A stretch of DNA of 64,000 nt, from contig JAPHQV010000038.1 in the NCBI GenBank assembly GCA_026197075.1, positions 1 to 64,000 of the forward strand. Direction: 5' to 3'. How positions within the stretch are numbered: position 1 is the stretch's first letter; each line of letters starts with the position of its first letter. A program made the position numbers and the translations under genes. Under the pieces are notes generated by a model. The model was not told where the DNA came from. It worked only from the letters and a program-made list of their open reading frames with translations, and made no database searches. Below are positions 17,447 to 25,685 of the stretch, one piece after another. Source of the DNA: Gammaproteobacteria bacterium. GTDB taxonomy: Bacteria > Pseudomonadota > Gammaproteobacteria > DSM-19610.

Positions 17447-18682
17447 ATGGAGGCTCTCGGTCGATACCCGATTCTCGCCTACGGAGGCCTGGGTCTCCCC
17501 CTGGCCTTTGCCGCCTTGCCCCTGTATGTGCACCTGGCACCCTTCTACAGCGTATATCTGAGCCTGGCCTTGCTGGGTATGGTGCTGCTCGGCCTGCGCT
17601 TTCTCGATGCCGTCATCGATCCGCTGCTCGGCATACTCTTCGATCGTTATCCCTACCCGCGCAGGCTCATCCTGCTTGCCTTGCCCATGCTGGGACTGGG
17701 CTGGCTTGGGCTGTTTCATCCCCCGGAGCAGGGGGTGTTGTCCTGGTTGGTCTTCATGCTCGCGCTCACCACCGTGGGCTACAGCCTGGCGACGGTGGTG
17801 CACAGCACCTGGGGTGCGCGCATCCATCCCGCCAGTCATGAACGCACGCGCCTGTTTGCCGCCCGTGAAGGCTTCGGTCTGGCCGGCGTGATACTCGCGG
17901 CGGCGCTGCCGTTGCTGCTCAGTCCCGACCTCGCCAGTGGTCTGCAGTCCATGGGTTGGATCTTCCTCGCCCTGCTGCTGCTGTTCGCGGGCTGGACACT
18001 GGTCGCGGCCCCGGTGATGCAGGCGCTTCCCGGCCGGATGCCGCTGCAACGCTTCCTGTATCCCCTGGCCAATCCCGCCTTCCGGCGCTTCGCACCCGGC
18101 TATTTGCTGAACGGGGTGGCGGCGGCCTTGCCCGCGACCCTGGTGATCTTCTTCATCGACGATGTGCTGCAACTGCAGGCCTATGGCGGGCTGTTCCTGG
18201 GCCTGTATTTCGCCAGCGGCGCCCTGGGTCTGCCCGCCTGGGTGGCGCTGGCCCGGCGCATCGGCAAGCTGGAGGCCTGGCTCGTCTCCATGCTCCTCGC
18301 GGTGGTCACCTTTGCCGGCGCCTTCTGGCTCGGCAGCGGCGACCTGGTGGGCTTTATCCTGGTCTGCATCGCCTCGGGGCTGGCGCTGGGCGCGGACCTG
18401 GCCCTGCCGCCGGCCCTGGTGGCGGACTACATCGATGGCGACCCGCAACCCCTGCCCGGTGCCTACTACGGCCTGCTGGGTTTCTTCGCCAAGTTCACCC
18501 TGGCGCTGGCGGCGGGTCTGGCGCTGCCATTGCTCGATCTGCTCGGTTACCAGCCCGGTGGCAGCGATACCTGGGCCCTGTCCGCCACCTACGCGCTGCT
18601 TCCCTGCCTGCTCAAGATCACAGCCTTGTGCTGGTTCCTGGCCTGGCGCCCACAACTGCAAACAGGAGTCTGTCCATGCTGA
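17447..18682 (+). CDS. MFS transporter (GPH/MFS_2-like)
   Basis: A 411-aa integral membrane protein with about 12 hydrophobic helices. The loop LRFLDAVIDPLLGILFDRYPY is the Na+/melibiose-symporter (MFS_2) signature with its helix 2-3 aspartates. The ATG at 17447 is chosen because it starts just before the first helix. Substrate is unknown; in this operon it could export or flip a modified lipid precursor. Similar MFS genes accompany LitR-regulated CFA/DUF1365 clusters elsewhere (recollection, not checked). Its end overlaps the start of the DUF3833 gene by seven bases. Confidence 0.82.
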   Translation: MEALGRYPILAYGGLGLPLAFAALPLYVHLAPFYSVYLSLALLGMVLLGLRFLDAVIDPLLGILFDRYPYPRRLILLALPMLGLGWLGLFHPPEQGVLSWLVFMLALTTVGYSLATVVHSTWGARIHPASHERTRLFAAREGFGLAGVILAAALPLLLSPDLASGLQSMGWIFLALLLLFAGWTLVAAPVMQALPGRMPLQRFLYPLANPAFRRFAPGYLLNGVAAALPATLVIFFIDDVLQLQAYGGLFLGLYFASGALGLPAWVALARRIGKLEAWLVSMLLAVVTFAGAFWLGSGDLVGFILVCIASGLALGADLALPPALVADYIDGDPQPLPGAYYGLLGFFAKFTLALAAGLALPLLDLLGYQPGGSDTWALSATYALLPCLLKITALCWFLAWRPQLQTGVCPC

Positions 18683-19203
18683 AACCAATCGCCATCCTCT
18701 GCGCCCTGTTCGGTCTCACGGGCTGTGCCGGTGTCACCCCCGACCTCTATCGCGGGCAGGAACCCAGGCTGGACCTGGCGCGCTATTTCGACGGGCCATT
18801 GACGGCCTGGGGCTATTTTGCCGATCGCTCGGGTGCCGTGAAGCGGCGCTTCAGGGTGGAGATGCACGGGGAATGGCAGGGTAACGAGGGCACGCTGACC
18901 GAGGATTTCCACTGGTCCGATGGCAGCACCTCGCAGCGTATCTGGCACATCACCCGCCTGGATGATCACCGCTATCGAGGCCGGGCCGAGGATGTAAAGG
19001 GGGATGCCATCGGGGTTGCCCATGGCAACGCCCTGCAGTGGCGCTACACCCTGTTGCTGCCGGTGGACGGCAAGACCTATGAAGTCCAGTTCGACGACTG
19101 GATGTACCTGATGGACGAGGAGGTCATGCTCAACAAATCGGAGATGCGCAAGTTCGGTTTCAAACTGGGTGAAATCGTGATCGCCTTCCGGAAGGGCCCA
19201 TGA
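18676..19203 (+). CDS. DUF3833 lipoprotein
   Basis: This 175-aa lipoprotein has lipobox LTGC (Cys17) after a short signal sequence. The mature part matches DUF3833 (LDLARYFDGPLTAWGYFADRSG, WQGNEGTLTEDFHWSDG, DDWMYLMDEEVMLNKSEMRKFG). AGGAG at 18664-18668 precedes the ATG by seven bases. The fold is lipocalin-like in appearance, being rich in beta-strands, and the protein should sit in the periplasm facing a membrane. The family accompanies SDR, CFA and COG2907 genes, as here. Function is unknown. Confidence 0.82.
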   Translation: MLKPIAILCALFGLTGCAGVTPDLYRGQEPRLDLARYFDGPLTAWGYFADRSGAVKRRFRVEMHGEWQGNEGTLTEDFHWSDGSTSQRIWHITRLDDHRYRGRAEDVKGDAIGVAHGNALQWRYTLLLPVDGKTYEVQFDDWMYLMDEEVMLNKSEMRKFGFKLGEIVIAFRKGP

Positions 19204-19967
19204 GCCTCAATCCCCGCCTTCGTGACTGGCAGGGCCTGCGGGTCTGGCTGATCGGGGCGAGTTCCGGGATCGGCAAGGCAACGGCGGAAGCCTTGCTGCA
19301 GGAGGGCGCCCGCGTGGCGCTGACCAGCCGCAACGAGGCCGCGCTGCAGGCCATGTCCGGTCCCGACGCCCCGGTGGCCGTGGCGGATGTCACCGATCGT
19401 GACAGCCTGCAGGTGGCCTTCGACCAGGTGCTCGCCAGCCTGGGTGGCATCGACCTGGCCATACTGAACGCCGGGACCCATCGGCCAGTGCGTGCCTGGG
19501 AGCTGGACGCCGCATCCGCCGAACAGCTGGTCCGGGTCAACCTCCTGGGGGCCATCAATGCCACCGCCTTGCTGGTCCCGTACTTCATCGACCGTGGGCA
19601 GGGCAGGCTGGCGATCACGGCCAGCGTCGCCGGCTATGGGGGCCTGCCGACCGGACTGGTGTACGGGGCCACCAAGGCCGCACTGATCAATTTTGCCGAG
19701 ACCCTGTATCTCGACCTTGCGCCCAGGGGTGTGGCGGTGCACCTGATCAACCCCGGTTTCGTGAAGACACCGCTCACCGACCGCAATGAATTCCAGATGC
19801 CGGCCCTGATCAGCAGCGAGGAAGCCGCCCGTGAGATCCTCGCCGGGATGGGGCGCGGTGAGTTCGAGATCCATTTCCCCCGGCGTTTCACCCGGGTCAT
19901 GAAATTGCTGCGCATGCTGCCCTATGCCGGGTATTTCCCGCTGGTGCACAGGTTCACCGGACTATGA
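19200..19967 (+). CDS. Short-chain dehydrogenase/reductase
   Basis: A 255-aa classical SDR: cofactor motif GASSGIG (19-25), NAG (90-92), catalytic Ser142, Tyr155 and Lys159 (YGATK). Arg44 after the second strand (TSRNE) suggests NADP(H) preference. The start overlaps the upstream stop (ATGA). The substrate is unknown; an acyl-chain alcohol, ketone or aldehyde would suit the operon. Confidence 0.88.
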   Translation: MSLNPRLRDWQGLRVWLIGASSGIGKATAEALLQEGARVALTSRNEAALQAMSGPDAPVAVADVTDRDSLQVAFDQVLASLGGIDLAILNAGTHRPVRAWELDAASAEQLVRVNLLGAINATALLVPYFIDRGQGRLAITASVAGYGGLPTGLVYGATKAALINFAETLYLDLAPRGVAVHLINPGFVKTPLTDRNEFQMPALISSEEAAREILAGMGRGEFEIHFPRRFTRVMKLLRMLPYAGYFPLVHRFTGL

Positions 19968-20392
19968 ACAGACTCGATGCCTTATGCGACTATTTCGAAG
20001 GGCTTGGTCTCGATACCTTGCCTGAACTGGAACGCTATTACGCGATTGATACCTGGTTCAAGGATCCCTTTCATGAAACCCGGGGCGTGGAGTCGGTACG
20101 GACCATATTGCGCCACACCTTCACCAAGCTCCCCGATGCACACTTCCGGATCGACCGGCGCTTCTCCGATGCCGACCGCCATGGGGTGATCCTCTGGGAA
20201 ATGAGCTTCACCATGCCTGTTACACGGCGGCCAAGCTGTATCAAGGGGGCCAGCCACATCGAGTTCGACGCTGACGGCAAGGTCGTGGCCCATCGCGACT
20301 ACTGGGATGCGGCCGAGGAACTCTATGGGCGATTGCCGGTGCTGAAGTGGCTGATGCGCGGCCTGGCGCGTCAGGCCGCGGCGAAGCTTTGA
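19964..20392 (+). CDS. NTF2/SnoaL-like protein
   Basis: A 142-aa cytosolic protein with the cone-shaped NTF2-like fold signature (YAIDTWFKDPFHE, HTFTKLPDAHFRI, ASHIEFDADGKVVAHRDYWDAAEELY). Such proteins bind or isomerise small hydrophobic molecules; no catalytic claim is possible here. It is the last gene of the operon, with a four-base overlap with the SDR gene, and is convergent with the DUF533 gene 73 bp away. Confidence 0.8.
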   Translation: MNRLDALCDYFEGLGLDTLPELERYYAIDTWFKDPFHETRGVESVRTILRHTFTKLPDAHFRIDRRFSDADRHGVILWEMSFTMPVTRRPSCIKGASHIEFDADGKVVAHRDYWDAAEELYGRLPVLKWLMRGLARQAAAKL

Positions 20393-20465
20393 CTGCGCCG
20401 CCATCTCCCGGGTACACGCAGGCGGGGCATGGGGGTGGGGCGTAGCAACGTACAGTGTCGCTGCC

Positions 20466-21122
20466 TCAACCTGGCCGGCTGGCTGCTACCGTGGACTGGA
20501 TCTGCTGTACCAGTCCGCTTTCCAGTCCCAATGCATTCGCCAGGGAATCCAGGTAGATCCGCTCCGGCGGCGAGGGTGGCTCAAGCATCAGCATGGCGGC
20601 GGCGTATACCTCGGCGGCATGCTCTGGTGAATCAACGTCACGTGCCAGCGCCACGATGTCCAGCGGTCGGCCGTATTCCTCGAATAGAAACGCCTTGTCT
20701 TCGGCGGGCAGGTCCAGGCCATTGATCTGGTTGAGTATCGCCTGGCTTTCCTGGGTGTCGATCTGGCCATCGGCCTTGGCGGCGGAGATCATGGTGCGCG
20801 CCAGCAGCAGGCTCAGCGCCGCCCTGCCCTCGGTATCGCTTTCCCGGGGCAGGAAGGCGCCTCCGGCCGGAGGCGGTTCGATATCGCCGCTCATCGCCTG
20901 GCCTGCCGGCTGAGCTGCCCCCTGCTGGTAGTTTTGCCAGGCCTTGTAGGCCAGGCCGCCGACCAGTGCCAGGCCGCCCAGCTTGAGGGCGGAACCGGCG
21001 AGTTTGCGGCCTTGTTTCCCGGCCAGGACATTTACCAGCGCTCCCCCGGCCAGGCCGCCGGCGAAACCGCCGGCAGCACCGCTGCCAACAAGTTGATCCA
21101 GCAACCGCTTTGCATCAAACAT
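20466..21122 (-). CDS. DUF533 (YebE-like) tellurite-resistance TerB-fold protein
   Basis: This 218-aa protein has a Gly-rich N-terminal hydrophobic region (SGAAGGFAGGLAGGALVN and LGGLALVGGLAYKAW, about 13-62). A C-terminal TerB-like helical domain follows (SLLLARTMISAAKADGQIDTQESQAI). It matches DUF533, to which E. coli YebE belongs; that gene is induced by envelope and heat stress. It is probably an inner-membrane protein with a cytoplasmic TerB domain. It forms a single-gene unit. Confidence 0.82.
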   Translation of the reverse strand: MFDAKRLLDQLVGSGAAGGFAGGLAGGALVNVLAGKQGRKLAGSALKLGGLALVGGLAYKAWQNYQQGAAQPAGQAMSGDIEPPPAGGAFLPRESDTEGRAALSLLLARTMISAAKADGQIDTQESQAILNQINGLDLPAEDKAFLFEEYGRPLDIVALARDVDSPEHAAEVYAAAMLMLEPPSPPERIYLDSLANALGLESGLVQQIQSTVAASRPG

Positions 21123-21204
21123 GTGTCATTCTCCCGATTATCGACCATAGATGGACCACATGCCTGCCGTGCGGTTCCGCATTGTTCCGGGCAGTTCGGG
21201 CATT

Positions 21205-21627
21205 CTATGTCACGTCTGGAGGTTCCTCATTCCGGCTTCGCCGGATCAGGTAGTACCCTATCGACAAGGTCAGTACCAGGGCCGCAATACCCAGCAAGGT
21301 GCCATCGGAAAGTTCCTTGGGTTCGAGCACGATGATTTTTCTGGCCACGGCGATCATGGCTACGGTAATCACGGCTTCGAGATGTATGACCCTTCTGACG
21401 ATGTAGGTCTTGACTGAATGAAGCAGCTCGATGCCGATGAGCACCAGCAGAAACATGCCGAATAATTCCAGTAACTCCTGTATTTCAAGCAGGAATAATG
21501 GAGGTGTCATAACGTCCTTGACCAGTAACCAAGCCAGCTCATAGGTGGCCAGCAATATCACGATGGCCATCATGAACATAAGGATGTAGGTGATGATTTG
21601 CTCGAATCGCTCGAGTTGCCGCAGCAT
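21205..21627 (-). CDS. psiE: PsiE-like membrane protein
   Basis: This 140-aa protein has four hydrophobic helices and the PsiE phrases LEIQELLELFGMFLLVLIGIEL and HLEAVITVAMIAVARKIIVLE. PsiE is a phosphate-starvation-inducible inner-membrane protein of unknown activity. The frame is open to 21687, but AAGGAG eight bases before the ATG at 21627 decides the start. The 282 bp upstream (21628-21909) show no gene or structure that I can support. Confidence 0.82.
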   Translation of the reverse strand: MLRQLERFEQIITYILMFMMAIVILLATYELAWLLVKDVMTPPLFLLEIQELLELFGMFLLVLIGIELLHSVKTYIVRRVIHLEAVITVAMIAVARKIIVLEPKELSDGTLLGIAALVLTLSIGYYLIRRSRNEEPPDVT

Positions 21628-21909
21628 CTGTTGATCTCCTTGCAACGCGCATTGTGTGGTCGAGAGTATGGCAGGAAGGCCTGACAATGTCCCTGGCTAC
21701 CAGACGGCCTCATCCCTGCGACACACAACCGGTATCGGAATTCAGATTCGACGATGTTGGCACGTGAAGTCTCGCCGCGACCACTGTCCTGCCCGAGCCG
21801 TGGCACGGCACACGGGCACTGCCACCAGTACGCTGTTACCAGGATCTACAACTGTGTCATATGCGCTGTTGGGGTAGTCGTTGCGCGCCTTCGGGAAAGC
21901 GCATTGCGG

Positions 21910-22482
21910 CTATTGCATGAACCACCGTTTTGACAGCGCCGTGAACACCCGCTGCGGATACCAGGTCTGGCCCAGGCTGCCGTTGTAGCGGGCGAGGGCG
22001 CGCACCCGGTCGCCACGCTCGCGGTCCAGATAGTGACGCAGGATGGTGCAGCCGAAGCGCAGGTTGGTCTCGATGTCGAACAGGTCGTCGTCGGGGCGGC
22101 CGATCTCCTCCAGCCAGAAGGGCATCACCTGCATCAGGCCGCGCGCGCCGGCACTGGAGATGGCGAAGCGGTCGAAGTTGCTTTCCACCTCGATGAGGGC
22201 CAGTACGAGTTCCGGGGGCAGGTCCGCGCGGCTGGCCTCGTAATGCACGGCCTTGAGGATGGTCAGGCGTTCCTCGTGGTCCGGCACCCGCCGTTCCAGG
22301 CGACGGTTCATATCCGTCAGCCAGACCTCGGCCGCGAAGCGGTCCTGGAAACTGTCACTGGATTCCACGGCCTGCAGCAGGGCGGCGCGCAGCTCCGGAT
22401 CGGGGGCCTGCGGGAGGTTCGCGCCGGCCGGGGCGGTCAGGGCGAGCAGGCAGAGCAGCAGCAATGTCCTGGTGGTGGTCAT
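21910..22482 (-). CDS. Lytic transglycosylase (Slt/MltC-type SLT domain)
   Basis: A 190-aa periplasmic enzyme that cleaves the MurNAc-GlcNAc bond of peptidoglycan to leave 1,6-anhydro ends. There is a signal peptide (to about Ala21). The SLT domain has LVLALIEVESNFDR with catalytic Glu100, SAGARGLMQVMP and the C-terminal RYNGS motif. It has no lipobox and no LysM domain. It lies downstream of proS on the same strand with a REP-like palindrome between. Confidence 0.87.
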   Translation of the reverse strand: MTTTRTLLLLCLLALTAPAGANLPQAPDPELRAALLQAVESSDSFQDRFAAEVWLTDMNRRLERRVPDHEERLTILKAVHYEASRADLPPELVLALIEVESNFDRFAISSAGARGLMQVMPFWLEEIGRPDDDLFDIETNLRFGCTILRHYLDRERGDRVRALARYNGSLGQTWYPQRVFTALSKRWFMQ

Positions 22483-22508
22483 GGGCTGTGGTGTTCCCCC
22501 GGATCCCC

Positions 22509-22577
22509 GTAGGAGCGGCCTCCGGCCGCGAATTGGTGTGGCACCGCCATTCGCGGCCAGCGGCCGATCCTGCGGGG
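22509..22577. repeat. REP-like palindrome GTAGGAGCGGCC family, copy 2 (imperfect)
   Basis: The left arm, from 22509, reads GTAGGAGCGGCCTCCGGCCG and then CGAAT. The right arm, 22549-22577, is its complement with several mismatches. It lies between the transglycosylase gene and proS. Confidence 0.75.
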
Positions 22578-22605
22578 GTTCAATCGGCCCCGCGCGGCCA
22601 GGAGT

Positions 22606-24321
22606 TTAGTCGGCCCCGCCCAGCCGTTCCTTGAGCAGATCGACGATCCCGGCCAACGGCAGGTTGGTGGAATCGACGTCCTCGCGCGCCTTGAACTCCA
22701 CCAGTCCCTCGTCCAGGTTCTTCTCGCCCACCACCAGCCGGTAGGGGATGCCGATCAGTTCCATGTCGGCGAACATCACCCCGGGACGCAGCTCGCGGTC
22801 GTCCAGCACCGCGTCCAGACCGGCGTTGAGCAGGTCCTGGTAGAGCTGTTCGGCGGCCTCGCGCACGCGCTGGGACTTCTTCGCGTTCATGGGCAGCACC
22901 GCCACCTCGAAGGGGGCGATGGCGGCGGGCCAGCAGATGCCCTTGTCGTCGTGGTTCTGTTCGATGGCGGCGGCGACGATGCGGCTCACGCCGATGCCAT
23001 AGCAGCCCATGGTCATCACCACTTCCCGGCCCGCCTCGTCCAGCACGTTGGCATTCATCGCCTTGCTGTACTTGTCGCCGAGCTGGAAGATGTGGCCCAC
23101 CTCGATGCCGCGGGCGATGGCCAGCGTGCCCTTGCCGTCGGGGCTGGGATCGCCCTCCACGACGTTGCGCAGGTCCACCGCCGGCGGTTCCGGCAGGTCG
23201 CGGCCCCAGTTCACGCCGGTGAGGTGCTGGCCGTCGCGGTTGGCGCCGCACACGAAGTCGGCCATGGCCAGCGCGGCGCGGTCGGCGAACACCGGGATGG
23301 CCAGGCCCACGGGGCCGAGGGAGCCGGGCTTGCAGCCGGCGGCCTGCTGTACCTGTTCCTCGCTGGCGAAGGCGAGGGGACTGGCGACGGCGGCGAGTTT
23401 CTCCGCCTTGATGGCATTCAGCTCGTGGTCGCCGCGCAGCACCAGGGCCACCACCGGCGATTCGCTGCCCTGTACCAGCAGGGTCTTGAGGCACTGGTGG
23501 GCAGGCACCTTCAGGAAGACGCTCAGGTCCTCGATGCTGTGCTGGTCGGGGGTGTCCACCGTCGCCAGGGTGGCGCTGGCGGCGGGGCGTTCGGCGGTGG
23601 GCGCCACGGCCTCGGCCAGTTCGACGTTGGCGGCGTAGCCCCCCTCGCTGGAGAAGGCGATGGCGTCCTCACCCGAGTCGGCCAGCACGTGGAACTCGTG
23701 GGACAGGTTGCCGCCGATGGAACCGCTGTCCGCCTGCACGGGACGGAAGTCCAGGCCCAGGCGTGTGAAGATGCGGCTGTAGGTGTCGAACATGACCTGG
23801 TAGGTTTCGTTCAAAGAGGCGTGATCCACGTGGAAGCTGTAGGCGTCCTTCATGATGAATTCGCGCGCGCGCATGACACCGAAGCGCGGTCGGATCTCGT
23901 CGCGGAACTTGGTCTGGATCTGGTAGTAGTTGACGGGCAGCTGGCGGTAGCTGCGCAGCTCGCGGCGGGCGATCTCGGTGATCACCTCCTCGTGGGTGGG
24001 GCCGAAGCAGAACTCGCGGTTATGGCGGTCGTTGAGGCGCAGCAGCTCCGGTCCGTACTGCTCCCAGCGCCCCGATTCCTGCCACAGTTCGGCGGGCTGT
24101 ACGGCCGGCATCAGCAGCTCCAGCGCGCCGGCACGGTTCATCTCCTCGCGCACGATGTTCTCCACCCGGCGCAGTACCCGAAGGCCCAGCGGCATCCAGT
24201 TGTACACCCCGGCGGCCAGCTTGCGGATCATGCCGGCGCGCAGCATCAGCTGGTGGCTGACGATCTCGGCGTCGGCGGGGACTTCCTTCAGGGTGGACAG
24301 GGGAAAGCGGGACAGGCGCAT
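22606..24321 (-). CDS. proS: Prolyl-tRNA synthetase
   Basis: A 571-aa bacterial-type class II enzyme that charges tRNA-Pro. Motif 1 is at residues 40-75 ([24 protein letters not shown]), motif 2 around [26 protein letters not shown], and motif 3 in [17 protein letters not shown]. Between motifs 2 and 3 lies the INS editing domain (about 225-405) that clears Ala-tRNA-Pro. A His-rich anticodon-binding domain ends the protein. The length matches E. coli ProS (572). Confidence 0.97.
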   Translation of the reverse strand: MRLSRFPLSTLKEVPADAEIVSHQLMLRAGMIRKLAAGVYNWMPLGLRVLRRVENIVREEMNRAGALELLMPAVQPAELWQESGRWEQYGPELLRLNDRHNREFCFGPTHEEVITEIARRELRSYRQLPVNYYQIQTKFRDEIRPRFGVMRAREFIMKDAYSFHVDHASLNETYQVMFDTYSRIFTRLGLDFRPVQADSGSIGGNLSHEFHVLADSGEDAIAFSSEGGYAANVELAEAVAPTAERPAASATLATVDTPDQHSIEDLSVFLKVPAHQCLKTLLVQGSESPVVALVLRGDHELNAIKAEKLAAVASPLAFASEEQVQQAAGCKPGSLGPVGLAIPVFADRAALAMADFVCGANRDGQHLTGVNWGRDLPEPPAVDLRNVVEGDPSPDGKGTLAIARGIEVGHIFQLGDKYSKAMNANVLDEAGREVVMTMGCYGIGVSRIVAAAIEQNHDDKGICWPAAIAPFEVAVLPMNAKKSQRVREAAEQLYQDLLNAGLDAVLDDRELRPGVMFADMELIGIPYRLVVGEKNLDEGLVEFKAREDVDSTNLPLAGIVDLLKERLGGAD

Positions 24322-24423
24322 GTCGGGGGGTCCAATAGGGTGGAAAGGCGACGATTGTAGCGGTTGGTCGCCGGGGAGTGTAGGCCGGCACGGCTGTCAG
24401 GCTTCAGTCCGGTAACCAGAGGC

Positions 24424-24696
24424 TCAGGGTTTCTGCAGTTGTGGCGGCAGGGGCAGCACGTTCTGGTCGCGATGGACCTCGATGGTCTCGTAGGCTACCC
24501 CGGCCGGGGGCGGTCGGTCGCTCAGCTGCCACTCCCCGGCGGCATCCTGCCATTTGTAATAGCGTTGGGTGGCGGTGCCGCTGTTGCTCAGTTCCCGGCC
24601 GGTTTCCTCCACCTGGCGCAGAAACCCCGGGTTGAACCAGGCATAGAGACCCAGGGCCAGCAGGGCGAGCAGCAGCAGATAGGTCAGGGTCTTCAT
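24424..24696 (-). CDS. DUF4124-type small membrane-anchored protein
   Basis: This 90-aa protein has an N-terminal hydrophobic helix (TLTYLLLLALLALGLYAW), a short linker and the DUF4124 phrase YYKWQDAAGEWQLSDRPPPAG. A GTG at 24720 would add eight residues and overlap the previous gene; the ATG at 24696 places the signal anchor at the N terminus, and neither has a strong ribosome site. Function is unknown. A second DUF4124 protein is encoded just upstream on the same strand, flanking the tautomerase gene. Confidence 0.7.
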   Translation of the reverse strand: MKTLTYLLLLALLALGLYAWFNPGFLRQVEETGRELSNSGTATQRYYKWQDAAGEWQLSDRPPPAGVAYETIEVHRDQNVLPLPPQLQKP

Positions 24697-24706
24697 GGCG
24701 AGCCGT

Positions 24707-25051
24707 TCAGAATGTGCCACCGTTCCAGCCCCACATCTGTGGCGCGGCGTCGGAAAACTCGATATAGACCCGGTCAGGGCCGATGCCCAGGCCTTCCTGG
24801 ATCAGCTCGCACAGGGCCCGGGACAGGGTGCCGGTGGCGGCGGGAGGCAGGCCGATGCTTTTCAGTTCGAGGTAGGCCAGGGGTTCCTCCTCGCCGGCAA
24901 ACAGCATGGCGGGGTTATGTTCGATGGTTACCATGACGTACTGTTCCGGTTTGCCCAGCTGGTGGGCCACCAGGCGCGAGGCGGTCGCCAGCATGGCGCG
25001 CTGTTGTTCATGGGGCAGTCGGGAATTGGTCTGGATTCGTAACAAGGGCAT
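24707..25051 (-). CDS. MIF/phenylpyruvate tautomerase family protein
   Basis: This 114-aa protein of the macrophage-migration-inhibitory-factor fold has the N-terminal catalytic Pro2, exposed after Met removal (MPLLRIQTN). The core phrases are LGKPEQYVMVTIEH and LGIGPDRVYIEFSDA. It forms trimers in characterised members. The substrate in bacteria is generally unknown. It is cotranscribed with two DUF4124 proteins. Confidence 0.85.
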   Translation of the reverse strand: MPLLRIQTNSRLPHEQQRAMLATASRLVAHQLGKPEQYVMVTIEHNPAMLFAGEEEPLAYLELKSIGLPPAATGTLSRALCELIQEGLGIGPDRVYIEFSDAAPQMWGWNGGTF

Positions 25052-25059
25052 GGGTTTTC

Positions 25060-25503
25060 CTAGTTGCAGTTTTCCTCTACCGCCTTGCGGGCGGTTTCGA
25101 GGCGTTCCTGGCGCTGCTCCTCGGTAAGATAGGTGGTTTCACCGGACTCGGTGCGGATGCGGGTGCGCCCGCCCCTAGACAGGATTTCAAGGTTATGGCG
25201 TGCCGCCTCGCAATTGCGCTGGCGCAGCGCCTGTTGCTCCTGTTGCGCGGCCTGTTCCTCGCGGCTGTCCGATTCGGCCTCCCGGCGTTCCTCGAAGCCA
25301 TCCAGCTTCTGTTGCAGGCGCTCCCGGGCCGCGTCCGGGTCCTCGGCCGGGCGCGCCGCGCCGCGTACCCGCTCGGCTTCCTGCTCGCTGGGCGGGAACT
25401 GGGAAAACTGGGTGACCCCGTCTTCATCCACCCACTTGTATATGGCGCCGTGGGAAGCGATGCTGAAACAGAGCAGAACGAGGGCCGGCAGGATACGCTG
25501 CAT
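25060..25503 (-). CDS. DUF4124 periplasmic protein with a coiled-coil tail
   Basis: This 147-aa protein has a signal peptide (cleavage near SHGAI), then the DUF4124 motif IYKWVDEDGVTQFSQFPP. A Glu/Arg/Gln-rich helical region (about 60-110) is likely coiled coil, and the protein ends with two cysteines in NCEAA and EENCN. The start is the ATG at 25503, with AGGAG seven bases upstream; the open frame further upstream is not coding. Function is unknown. Confidence 0.75.
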   Translation of the reverse strand: MQRILPALVLLCFSIASHGAIYKWVDEDGVTQFSQFPPSEQEAERVRGAARPAEDPDAARERLQQKLDGFEERREAESDSREEQAAQQEQQALRQRNCEAARHNLEILSRGGRTRIRTESGETTYLTEEQRQERLETARKAVEENCN

Positions 25504-25685
25504 AGTGGTTCTCCTGGGCCCCGCATGGGGCCGGTCCCTGCCATTATCCCCGCTGGCCAGGGGAGGGCAAGGGGCCGGGCGGATCTGTGTCACAGAAGCA
25601 AGGATGATGATGGCAATGAAAAGGGCTGTCGGGTACCAGGCCGGTATGGGCGTTCGAGCGGGTCCGTGGGTGCGGGAGGACCGGC

